Source: an uncultured Flavobacteriaceae bacterium
GTDB lineage: Bacteria > Bacteroidota > Bacteroidia > Flavobacteriales > Flavobacteriaceae
Direction of reading: 5' to 3'
Length of the DNA stretch: 64,000 bases
NCBI GenBank assembly: GCA_913065125.1
Contig: CAJYAG010000001.1
Coordinates: 558,001 to 622,000, forward strand
Part shown: one piece after another, positions 14,216 to 22,562 of the stretch
Position numbering within the stretch: position 1 is the first letter of the stretch
Layout: the number at the start of each line of letters is the position of its first letter
Made by a program: the position numbers and the translations under genes
The notes under the pieces: model-generated
Database searches by the model: none
What the model was told of the DNA's origin: nothing
Seen by the model: only the letters and a program-made list of their open reading frames with translations

Positions 14216-16609
14216 TTAATCCATTCCGATTGGCGAACCATCTGGAATTTGAGGTGATTGTACTTTTTTAAATTTAGAAGGATCACTTTTAAATGCAGAA
14301 ATACTTCTTGACATTTCTTTATCGTGCATTAATTGAGCACCTTTAGATTTTCGAGTACGTAACAAAGTAGCAATTTCATCAATCTTATAGTTTACAATTG
14401 CGGTAACCTGTTTGTAGGTGTTTTTGTTAGCGGCTAAATAAAATAACTGATTTAAAACTTGTTCGTTAACAATATTTTGTAATTCTTGGTAATAATCGTT
14501 TTTATGAGATTTTTTAAAAGTATTATCAATAACATTATCAATTAATTCTTCTAAACCTAATTGCGTTTTGTCTAAACTTTTATGCAATACTAAACGCGCA
14601 GCTCTTTGCGGATGAAAAAGCAATTCTAACGTCATTTCTGATGCCGTTTCAACAGCTCCGAAAGGGTCAAATTCTGCACCAACCTTACTTTTAAAAGATT
14701 CCCTTGTTCTACCATAACCAAAAGCTCTTGGCGGAAACAACTCTAATTTTGAAGTAGGAATTGCAATGGTTTCTACATCAATAGTTCTTAAAAGAACAGA
14801 AAGTGCTTTGCGCTCAACAGCACCCGGAACTCTTTTTACTATGGTTTGCTTTCCTCCTTTAACAGCATAATTATAATCCAAACCTCCTATTATTTTAGAA
14901 ACTGCTTCTGTTTGATATCTATGTAAAAAATACAACGGAACAAACACATCTTCTAAGACAGAATAGGGTTCTTTACTTTTAATATTATCGGTAGAAAATT
15001 TATGTATTGCATTTTTCCTGATTGCTAATAATGAGTTTAATTCATCATCAACATTTTTACCATTATCCCATAAATGTGCGTACGCATGTGCGCTTCCTTT
15101 TGATCTAGCATCTTGATCTGTAATAAATCGCAACCCTCTTGCAAACGCAGTATCTAAGATGTTTTGCAATCCTTGTTCTTCATTATTTGTAAAATGTTGA
15201 TAAGAATAAGCAACAGTTACTTTATCCCATTCTCCAATTCCAATTGCATAGGCATTTGAGAAATCTATTTTTCCGTTTTTTAACGAAAATTGCGGATGTG
15301 GATAATCCATTACAGAAGATCTACCAATAGTACTTGCAATATAATTATGTGCAAACCCAATTGTATGTCCAATTTCATGTGCAGATAATTGTCTAATTCT
15401 GGCCAAAGCCATTTCTAAAGCAAATTTATCTTTTGCTGTTTTTGTAGCGTAAGGAGCCTGTAGGGCTTGAGCAATTAAAAAATCTTGTCTGATTCTTAAA
15501 GAACCTAAACTTACATGTCCTTTAATAATTTCTCCAGTTCTTGGATCTGAAATACTTCCACCATAACTCCAACCTCTAGTTGACCTATGAACCCACTGAA
15601 TTACATTGTATCTTAAATCTAAAGGATCTGCACCTTTTGGCAACATTTTTACTTGAAATGCATTTTTATATCCAGCAGCTTCAAAAGCTTGGTTCCACCA
15701 CCTTGCTCCTTCTAATAAAGCCGATTTTACTGGTTCTGGAGTTCCTGGATCTAAATAATATACAATTGGCTCAACTGCTTCGCTAATAGCTGCATTTGGG
15801 TTTTTCTTTTCTAATCTGTGTCTGTAAATAAATCTTTTTGTAATTGATTGATTTACGGGTGTAGAATAATCCATATAAGACATCGAGAAAGAACCAGAAC
15901 GAGGATCATATATTCTTGGTTTGTATTTATCATCTGGTAATTCTACAAAAGAATGATGTTGATAAACGGTTACTGCACTCGCATCTGGAGTAACAGACCG
16001 TAAATTTCTTCCTCTTGGACTTCCTTTAAACGTTAATAAAACATCAAATTCTACATTCTTTTTAAACGCTTTTGTTCTTTCTAAATTAAAAGCACTTCTA
16101 GATTTGTCTACACTATAATTTCCTTCACCGCTTCTAGATAAAGTATTTGAGACACCAAAAGTATCTTGCATAAAAAATGAAGTAGCATCAACTAAATACG
16201 TGTTGTTTTTTTCTTCCATAATAACAAAACCATGTAAAACCGATTTTGCAAAAGCTTCTTTTATGGAGTTTTTTTCTTCAACATTATCTGTTAAGGCTCT
16301 AAATTTTTGATTTGGTTGAATTAATAAAATTTTATTTCCAGCTTTTCTAAAAAACACCACCGATCCGCCACCTAATTTCCCTCTGTCTAAACCGATATCA
16401 TTAGAACCAACACCTTCAGAAAGTGCATTAACATATAAAAACTCTGATTCGAGTTTAGAGATTTCTAAAAATATTTTGTCTTTACTAGTGTCATAATAAA
16501 AATTAAAATACCCTTCGTATTTAGTTACTTTTTTATTGTCTTTAAAAAATTGCGAAAAACACGTTTGGTTTACAAAAACAAATAATAATAAAATGGTCAA
16601 TTTTTTCAT
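14216..16609 (-). CDS. zinc-dependent metalloprotease, DUF5117/DUF5118 family
   Basis: This 797-residue secreted protein has an N-terminal signal peptide (about 1-19, ending CFSQ). A beta-rich N-terminal region covers about 25-270. A catalytic domain carries HEIGHTIGFAHNY (411-423), a metzincin-like HExxHxxGxxH zinc site with E412 as base. SSVMDYPHPQ follows, with the Met of the Met-turn. The C-terminal 250 residues are helical. Bacteroidetes carry several paralogues of this family; the substrate is unknown. It probably acts in the periplasm or at the cell surface. It is followed by ltaE with a 36-base gap. Confidence 0.92.
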   Translation of the reverse strand: MKKLTILLLFVFVNQTCFSQFFKDNKKVTKYEGYFNFYYDTSKDKIFLEISKLESEFLYVNALSEGVGSNDIGLDRGKLGGGSVVFFRKAGNKILLIQPNQKFRALTDNVEEKNSIKEAFAKSVLHGFVIMEEKNNTYLVDATSFFMQDTFGVSNTLSRSGEGNYSVDKSRSAFNLERTKAFKKNVEFDVLLTFKGSPRGRNLRSVTPDASAVTVYQHHSFVELPDDKYKPRIYDPRSGSFSMSYMDYSTPVNQSITKRFIYRHRLEKKNPNAAISEAVEPIVYYLDPGTPEPVKSALLEGARWWNQAFEAAGYKNAFQVKMLPKGADPLDLRYNVIQWVHRSTRGWSYGGSISDPRTGEIIKGHVSLGSLRIRQDFLIAQALQAPYATKTAKDKFALEMALARIRQLSAHEIGHTIGFAHNYIASTIGRSSVMDYPHPQFSLKNGKIDFSNAYAIGIGEWDKVTVAYSYQHFTNNEEQGLQNILDTAFARGLRFITDQDARSKGSAHAYAHLWDNGKNVDDELNSLLAIRKNAIHKFSTDNIKSKEPYSVLEDVFVPLYFLHRYQTEAVSKIIGGLDYNYAVKGGKQTIVKRVPGAVERKALSVLLRTIDVETIAIPTSKLELFPPRAFGYGRTRESFKSKVGAEFDPFGAVETASEMTLELLFHPQRAARLVLHKSLDKTQLGLEELIDNVIDNTFKKSHKNDYYQELQNIVNEQVLNQLFYLAANKNTYKQVTAIVNYKIDEIATLLRTRKSKGAQLMHDKEMSRSISAFKSDPSKFKKVQSPQIPDGSPIGMD

Positions 16610-16687
16610 GGTTAAAAGATTTTCTATAAAACTATAAAATATTGATGAGAAATTATTGAATAAAATATTAAATCACAATTTTTAACT

Positions 16688-16695
16688 TATTTTTG
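16688..16695 (+). promoter_or_regulatory. -7 box of prfB
   Basis: TATTTTTG (TAnnTTTG) ends 8 bases before the prfB ATG, which implies a very short or absent 5' leader. Confidence 0.5.
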
Positions 16696-16703
16696 TGATA
16701 CCT

Positions 16704-17810
16704 ATGATTACACAAGAACAAATCAAAAATATTTCTGATAGAATTTCTAAGCTAAAACAGTATTTAAATATTGAGCAAAAGCTTATAGAGATAACTAATG
16801 ACGAAGAAAAAACTGTTGCTCCTGACTTTTGGAACAATCCAAAAGAAGCAGAAGCTTTTATGAAAGAGCTTAGAATTAAAAAGAAATGGGTAACAGATTA
16901 TGATACCGTTGTTCGTTTATTAGAAGACGCACAAGTGCTATATGATTTTTATAAAGAAGGGGAAGTTTCTGAGCAAGAAGTTATGACGCAATTTTCAAAA
17001 GCAGAAGAATTACTTGAAAGTATCGAGTTTAGAAATATGCTTTCTGATGAAGGCGATAATTTAAGTGCCGTCATACAAATTACAGCAGGAGCTGGAGGAA
17101 CAGAAAGTTGCGATTGGGCAGAAATGCTTATGAGAATGTACATGATGTGGGCAGAGAAAAACGGATTAAAAATCAAAGAGTTAAACTATCAAAGTGGAGA
17201 TGCTGCAGGAATTAAAACAGTAACATTAGAATTTGAAGGCGATTATGCTTTTGGTTGGTTAAAAGGAGAAAACGGTGTACATCGTTTGGTACGGATTTCC
17301 CCTTTTGATAGCAATGCAAAAAGACATACTTCTTTTGCTTCTGTTTATGTGTATCCTGTTGCTGATGATTCTATCGAAATTGAAATAAATCCTGCTGATA
17401 TTGAAATTACAACTGCAAGATCTAGTGGTGCTGGTGGTCAAAACGTAAATAAAGTTGAAACGAAAGTACAACTAACACACAAACCAACCGGAATTCAAAT
17501 TCAATGTTCAAATTCTCGTTCTCAACACGACAATAGAGCAACTGCATTGCAAATGCTAAAATCTCAATTGTACGAAATAGAATTGCAAAAAAGACAAGCT
17601 GCAAGAGCTGACATTGAAGCTGGAAAAATGAAAAATGAATGGGGAAGTCAAATTAGAAATTATGTAATGCATCCTTATAAATTAGTGAAAGACGTTAGAA
17701 CTGCTCACGAAACAGGAAATGTAGATAATGTTATGAATGGAGATATTGATGCATTTCTAAAAGCATTCTTAATGTTAAACGGACAAAAAGAAACAGAAAC
17801 CACCTTATAA
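16704..17810 (+). CDS. prfB: peptide chain release factor 2
   Basis: The ATG at 16704 is preferred over an in-frame GTG at 16695 that overlaps the promoter box. The 368-residue protein has the RF2 tripeptide SPF (199-201, RISPFDSN), which reads UGA and UAA stop codons, and the catalytic GGQ (244-246, [14 protein letters not shown]). Unlike many bacterial prfB genes it has no in-frame UGA near codon 25: the segment KQYLNIEQK is read straight through. Autoregulatory frameshifting is therefore absent. It is followed after 7 bases by the arsC-like gene. Confidence 0.96.
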   Translation: MITQEQIKNISDRISKLKQYLNIEQKLIEITNDEEKTVAPDFWNNPKEAEAFMKELRIKKKWVTDYDTVVRLLEDAQVLYDFYKEGEVSEQEVMTQFSKAEELLESIEFRNMLSDEGDNLSAVIQITAGAGGTESCDWAEMLMRMYMMWAEKNGLKIKELNYQSGDAAGIKTVTLEFEGDYAFGWLKGENGVHRLVRISPFDSNAKRHTSFASVYVYPVADDSIEIEINPADIEITTARSSGAGGQNVNKVETKVQLTHKPTGIQIQCSNSRSQHDNRATALQMLKSQLYEIELQKRQAARADIEAGKMKNEWGSQIRNYVMHPYKLVKDVRTAHETGNVDNVMNGDIDAFLKAFLMLNGQKETETTL

Positions 17811-17817
17811 AAAAGAT

Positions 17818-18159
17818 ATGATAAAAATATACCACAATGCACGTTGCAGTAAATCTAGACAAGGTTTAGAATTGTTAGAGAATTCTGGAAAAGAATTTAA
17901 AATAATTAAGTATTTAGAAGAGATTCCTACTGCTGAAGAATTAACCTCTATCATAAAAAAACTACAAATTAATCCTATTGATTTAGTTCGAAAAAATGAA
18001 GCAATTTGGAAAGAACAGTTTCAAGAGAAAGATTTATCTGATAAAGAACTAATTTCAGCAATGATTCAATATCCTAAATTAATAGAAAGACCCATTGTTG
18101 TAAACAACAATAAAGCTGTAATTGGTAGGCCAATAGAAAATATAACTACTATTATTTAA
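17818..18159 (+). CDS. ArsC/Spx-family thiol reductase (arsenate reductase-like)
   Basis: This 113-residue thioredoxin-fold protein begins IKIYHNARCSKSRQGLELL, with the catalytic Cys at residue 10 in the CSKSR loop of the ArsC family. The C-terminal ERPIVVNNNKAVIGRP carries the family's conserved Arg. Arsenate reduction with glutaredoxin or thioredoxin is the classical activity, but no other ars genes are nearby. A YffB-like redox role is an equal alternative. It lies 7 bases after prfB and ends in a terminator hairpin, so it forms a two-gene unit. Confidence 0.88.
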   Translation: MIKIYHNARCSKSRQGLELLENSGKEFKIIKYLEEIPTAEELTSIIKKLQINPIDLVRKNEAIWKEQFQEKDLSDKELISAMIQYPKLIERPIVVNNNKAVIGRPIENITTII

Positions 18160-18163
18160 TATT

Positions 18164-18194
18164 TTTTGAGAGCTATTTTTTAGCTCTCTTTTTC
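18164..18194 (+). terminator. intrinsic terminator after the arsC-like gene
   Basis: The stem GAGAGCTA/TAGCTCTC closes a T-rich loop and is followed by CTTTTTCTTT. Confidence 0.8.
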
Positions 18195-18274
18195 TTTAAC
18201 AGAAGTTTAACAAACCCATATTTAAACTAATTGACAAACTTCTTGTCTTACCACTTTAAACATAAATCAATCAA

Positions 18275-20698
18275 ATGAAAAAATCTATTTTAGTTTTAAT
18301 TTGCCTTTTAAGTATATCGGCAGTTTATGCGAAAAGACCAACTCAAGCTGAAACTTTCGCTGTTTCTGGTAAAGTACTTGATAAAGATTCAAATCAACCT
18401 TTAGAATATGCAACTGTTGTTTTAAAAAACTTAAAGGATAATAAATTAAGTGGTGGAATTACAGACGGAAAAGGTGAATTCTACATTAAAATTGCTGGTG
18501 GAACTTACGACATCAGTGTTGAGTTTATTTCTTTTAAAACGGTTAGCTTTAAAAACAGAACCATAGATAAAAACATCAACCTTGGAACTATAATTTTATC
18601 TGAAGATGGAGAAATTTTGGATGAAGTGAATATCATTCCAGAAAAATCTACAGTAGATATTCGTTTAGATAAAAAAATATATAACGTTGGTAAAGACATG
18701 ACTGTTAAAGGCGGAAATGTTGCCGATGTTTTAGACAATGTACCATCAGTTAGTGTTGATATAGAAGGAAATGTTAGCTTAAGAGGAAATGAAAATGTAA
18801 GGATTTTAATTGATGGAAAACCTTCTTCTTTAGTTGGTTTAGATGGTACAAGCGCATTGCGTCAATTACCTGCGGATGCAATTGAAAGAGTTGAAGTAAT
18901 TACTTCTCCGTCTGCTAGGTATGATGCTGAAGGAACAGCCGGGATTTTAAATATCATTTTAAGAAAAGGAAAAGTTACTGGATTTAACGGTTCCATCAAT
19001 CCAACAATTGGAGATCCAACTCAATACGGAATTTCTACAAACCTAAACTACAGAACAGAAAAATTTAACATCTTTACAAATACTGGTTATAGCTACCGAG
19101 ACGGACCAGGGAAAAGCATTAACAATTCTACATATTTTGATAATTCTGGTAGTATTACCGGATATCTTGACGAATTAAGAAATAACAATAGACTTAGAAA
19201 AGGATTCAACTCAAGCTTTGGGTTAGAATATTACTTGACCGATAATAGTTCTATTTTAGGAAATATAGTTATTAGAAAATCTGATGGAAACAATACAACA
19301 TCTAATAATGTTCAAATATTTGATGCTAATAGAAACTTAACAGATACAAGAACTAGAAACGAGGATGAATTATCTGATTCAAAATCAATTCAGTATTCTC
19401 TTAACTATACAAATCGATTAAATGCAACTGGTAAAAAATTAACTATTGATTTACAATACAGCAAAAATGATCAAGACGAAACAGGAAGTATTTTTCAAAA
19501 CAATGTCTTTGTAGAAAACAATAACACTATTCAAAATTCTACAAGAAAACTTTTTCAAATTGATTATGTTTTCCCAAAAGAAGATGGTTCTCAGTTCGAA
19601 TTAGGATACAAAGCTGATTTAGATAAATCTACTTCAGATTATAAAAACTTACCCGCAACACCTTATTCAGATCCAAAATTTGATCCATCAAACAATTTAG
19701 ATTTCGAACAAAATGTATACGCTTTATATAGTCAATACGGTAAAAAACTTGAAAAATTTTCTTATTTAGTTGGATTAAGAGCTGAGTTAACAGATCAACA
19801 AATTAATTTACTAACAACAAATGAAAATTATAATAAATCTTATACTCAATTATTTCCAACAATAAATTTAGGGTACGAATTGTCTGAAAATGAGAGTGTA
19901 ACTTTAGGGTATAGCAAGAGATTAAGAAGACCAAGATCCTATTTTTTAAATCCGTTTGAATCTAGAAGCTCAGAAACAAATATTTTTAAAGGAAATGTAA
20001 ATTTAGATCCAACATTTACAAATTCATTTGATGTCGGTTATTTAAAGAAGTGGGATAAATTAATGTTAAACTCTTCAATATATTACCGTCATTCTACCGG
20101 CATCTATCAATTTATAAGTCAAGAAAGAGGCGATTTTGTAAATGGCGTTCCTGTAATTGTTAGATCTCCAATTAATTTATCATCAGAAGATAGATATGGT
20201 TTTGAGTTCAACACTAACTATAGTGTTTCTAAAAAAGTAAATTTTTCTGGTAGTTTTAACTTTTATGGATTTGAAACAGTGGGAGAATATAATAATATAG
20301 ATTTTGGGAACAAAGATTCTAACTGGTCAGCTCGATTTAATTCAAGAATTACATTACCAGCAAGTATTCAATGGCAAACTTCGATGTCTTATAGAGGCGG
20401 ACAAAAAAATGCTCAAAGTACAAGTGATGGAATTTTTAGTGCAAACTTAGCATTTAGTAAAGATTTATTTAAAGATAATGGTACCATGGTTTTAAACATT
20501 AGTGATGTTTTAAACTCAAGAATGCGTAAAGGATATTCTTATACACCAAACTCTTCTACTTACGGAGAAAATCAATGGAGACAGAGACAAGTATCTTTAA
20601 GTTTCGTGTATCGATTTAATCAAAAGAAAAACCAAAGGCAACAAAGACAACAACAAAATGATGACTTTGAAGAAGGTGGCGAAGGGTTCGGGAAATAA
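18275..20698 (+). CDS. outer membrane beta-barrel (TonB-dependent receptor-like) protein
   Basis: This 807-residue outer membrane protein has a signal peptide (about 1-19, ending VYA). A carboxypeptidase-like regulatory domain (about 28-112) contains GKVLDKDSNQPLEYATVVLK. A plug-like region has SLRGNENVRILIDGKPSSL and AIERVEVITSPSARYDAEG. A long beta-barrel belongs to the OMP_b-brl_3 type. The C-terminus is unusual: after the last strand comes a Gln/Arg-rich and acidic tail (RQQRQQQNDDFEEG). The substrate is unknown. It has no SusD-like partner and is transcribed alone, ending in a terminator. Confidence 0.92.
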   Translation: MKKSILVLICLLSISAVYAKRPTQAETFAVSGKVLDKDSNQPLEYATVVLKNLKDNKLSGGITDGKGEFYIKIAGGTYDISVEFISFKTVSFKNRTIDKNINLGTIILSEDGEILDEVNIIPEKSTVDIRLDKKIYNVGKDMTVKGGNVADVLDNVPSVSVDIEGNVSLRGNENVRILIDGKPSSLVGLDGTSALRQLPADAIERVEVITSPSARYDAEGTAGILNIILRKGKVTGFNGSINPTIGDPTQYGISTNLNYRTEKFNIFTNTGYSYRDGPGKSINNSTYFDNSGSITGYLDELRNNNRLRKGFNSSFGLEYYLTDNSSILGNIVIRKSDGNNTTSNNVQIFDANRNLTDTRTRNEDELSDSKSIQYSLNYTNRLNATGKKLTIDLQYSKNDQDETGSIFQNNVFVENNNTIQNSTRKLFQIDYVFPKEDGSQFELGYKADLDKSTSDYKNLPATPYSDPKFDPSNNLDFEQNVYALYSQYGKKLEKFSYLVGLRAELTDQQINLLTTNENYNKSYTQLFPTINLGYELSENESVTLGYSKRLRRPRSYFLNPFESRSSETNIFKGNVNLDPTFTNSFDVGYLKKWDKLMLNSSIYYRHSTGIYQFISQERGDFVNGVPVIVRSPINLSSEDRYGFEFNTNYSVSKKVNFSGSFNFYGFETVGEYNNIDFGNKDSNWSARFNSRITLPASIQWQTSMSYRGGQKNAQSTSDGIFSANLAFSKDLFKDNGTMVLNISDVLNSRMRKGYSYTPNSSTYGENQWRQRQVSLSFVYRFNQKKNQRQQRQQQNDDFEEGGEGFGK

Positions 20699-20716
20699 TT
20701 CTAAAAGAATTACCAC

Positions 20717-20754
20717 AATAAAAAAGGGTTTGCAAAATGCAAACCCTTTTTTAT
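20717..20754. terminator. bidirectional terminator
   Basis: The stem AAAGGGTTTGCA/TGCAAACCCTTT has flanking A and T runs. It serves the barrel protein gene on the plus strand and the small membrane protein gene on the minus strand. Confidence 0.9.
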
Positions 20755-20773
20755 TAAATATTGTTTAAAAAAA

Positions 20774-20947
20774 CTACTCTTTATCAGCAGCTTTTTTTGC
20801 TTCTTTCTTTAATTTCATATTTTCCCAAATTGTACCACCAATCCAGTAAGGAACAACAAATGTCAATAAGAAAATTAACAACCAAAAACCAGCTGTAAAA
20901 ATAAACATGAATAATAAAAATCCTGAGAATTCTGAAAAATCTAACAT
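20774..20947 (-). CDS. small single-pass membrane protein (57 aa)
   Basis: A short gene from the ATG at 20947 to the TAG at 20774. The protein starts MLDFSEFSGFLLFMFIF, has one or two hydrophobic segments (about 9-33), then PYWIGGTIWENMKLKKEAKK and a Lys/Ala/Glu-rich cytosolic tail. The composition is clearly that of a real membrane protein, and it ends at a shared terminator. I do not recognise the family, although small proteins with this WIGGTIW pattern are plausible in Flavobacteria. The function is unknown. Confidence 0.75.
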   Translation of the reverse strand: MLDFSEFSGFLLFMFIFTAGFWLLIFLLTFVVPYWIGGTIWENMKLKKEAKKAADKE

Positions 20948-21072
20948 TTGTGTTTCTTTAAAATAATTAATACCACAAAAATAATATATATTTTCAATTT
21001 ACACTAATTATTAAAAATTATTTTAAACACGTATTTTTTCTTTTTGTTGATAACTGATTGTGATACTTTTAG

Positions 21073-21080
21073 TAATTTTG
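21073..21080 (+). promoter_or_regulatory. -7 box of fumC
   Basis: TAATTTTG (TAnnTTTG) lies 24 bases before the fumC ATG. A TTG at 21047-21049 is 23 bases upstream of the box, slightly wider than the usual spacing. Confidence 0.55.
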
Positions 21081-21104
21081 TAGTAGCAAAAAACAACACA
21101 AAAA

Positions 21105-22502
21105 ATGAAATACAGAATAGAAAAAGACACTATGGGGCAAGTAAACGTTCCTGCTGATAAATATTGGGGAGCACAGACAGAACGCTCTAGAAACAACTTT
21201 AAAATTGGTCCTTCAGCTTCTATGCCGTTAGAAATTGTTTACGGTTTTGCTTATTTAAAAAAAGCTGCTGCCTACACTAATTGTGATTTAGGAGTTTTAA
21301 CATCAGAAAAAAGAGATTTAATTGCTCAGGTTTGTGATGAAATTTTAGAAGGAAAACACGACGATCAATTTCCATTAGTTATTTGGCAAACTGGTTCTGG
21401 AACGCAATCAAACATGAATTGTAATGAGGTTATTGCAAATAGAGCGCATGAAATTGCTGGAAAAATTATAGGTGAAGGTGAAAAAACCATTCAACCCAAT
21501 GATGATGTTAATAAATCACAATCATCAAACGACACATTTCCTACAGGAATGCATATTGCAGCGTATAAAAAAATCATGGAAGTTACCATCCCTGGAGTTG
21601 AACAATTACGTGATACTTTACAAGTAAAAGCAGAAGCATTTAAAGATGTTGTAAAAATTGGAAGAACTCATTTAATGGATGCTACTCCACTTACCCTAGG
21701 TCAAGAATTTTCTGGTTATGTTGCACAATTAAACTACGGATTAAAAGCACTAAACAATACCTTAGAACATTTATCTGAATTAGCTTTGGGAGGAACAGCG
21801 GTCGGAACAGGATTAAACACCCCTAAAGGATACGATGTTTTAGTTGCAAAATATATCGCTGAATTTACTGGACTGCCTTTTATTACAGCAGAAAATAAAT
21901 TTGAAGCATTAGCTGCTCATGATGCTTTTGTAGAAACTCATGGAGCGTTAAAACAATTAGCTGTTTCATTAAATAAGATTGCTAATGATATTCGAATGAT
22001 GGCTTCTGGACCTCGATCTGGAATTGGGGAAATTATGATTCCTGCAAACGAACCTGGAAGTTCAATTATGCCAGGAAAAGTGAATCCAACACAAGCAGAA
22101 GCATTAACTATGGTTTGTGCTCAAGTAATGGGTAATGATGTTGCTGTGACAATTGGCGGTACTCAAGGTCATTATGAATTAAATGTTTTTAAACCTATGA
22201 TGGCTGCTAACGTTTTACAATCTGCACAATTAATTGGTGATGCTTGTAAATCTTTTGATGAAAACTGTGCAGCTGGAATTGAGCCAAATCAAGTGAGAAT
22301 TACTGAATTATTAAACAATTCGTTGATGTTAGTTACGGCATTAAATACTAAGATTGGTTATTATAAAGCTGCAGAAATTGCAAACACAGCACATGCAAAC
22401 GGAACTACATTAAAAGAGGAAGCTGTACGTTTAGGGTATGTTACTCCAGAGCAATACGACGAATGGGTAAAACCAGCAGAAATGATTGGAAACTTAAAGT
22501 AA
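21105..22502 (+). CDS. fumC: class II fumarate hydratase
   Basis: This 465-residue iron-independent fumarase interconverts fumarate and L-malate in the TCA cycle. The superfamily signature is complete ([17 protein letters not shown], with the catalytic Ser loop). The other conserved blocks are [12 protein letters not shown] and [20 protein letters not shown]. Full length, with its own promoter and a terminator shared with the converging wzc gene. [13 protein letters not shown] and the length separate it from aspartase and argininosuccinate lyase. Confidence 0.96.
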   Translation: MKYRIEKDTMGQVNVPADKYWGAQTERSRNNFKIGPSASMPLEIVYGFAYLKKAAAYTNCDLGVLTSEKRDLIAQVCDEILEGKHDDQFPLVIWQTGSGTQSNMNCNEVIANRAHEIAGKIIGEGEKTIQPNDDVNKSQSSNDTFPTGMHIAAYKKIMEVTIPGVEQLRDTLQVKAEAFKDVVKIGRTHLMDATPLTLGQEFSGYVAQLNYGLKALNNTLEHLSELALGGTAVGTGLNTPKGYDVLVAKYIAEFTGLPFITAENKFEALAAHDAFVETHGALKQLAVSLNKIANDIRMMASGPRSGIGEIMIPANEPGSSIMPGKVNPTQAEALTMVCAQVMGNDVAVTIGGTQGHYELNVFKPMMAANVLQSAQLIGDACKSFDENCAAGIEPNQVRITELLNNSLMLVTALNTKIGYYKAAEIANTAHANGTTLKEEAVRLGYVTPEQYDEWVKPAEMIGNLK

Positions 22503-22518
22503 TTCTAGTTCTATTTAA

Positions 22519-22558
22519 AATAAAAAAAGAGACCATTTAGAAATGGTCTTTTTTTATT
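22519..22558. terminator. bidirectional terminator between fumC and wzc
   Basis: The stem GACCATTT/AAATGGTC is flanked by an A run and a T run, between converging genes. Confidence 0.88.
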
Positions 22559-22562
22559 TTCC

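Noticed and set aside
16695..16703. GTG start for prfB, nine bases upstream of the ATG
   Set aside because: The GTG overlaps the -7 promoter box, and the ATG gives the usual RF2 N-terminus.
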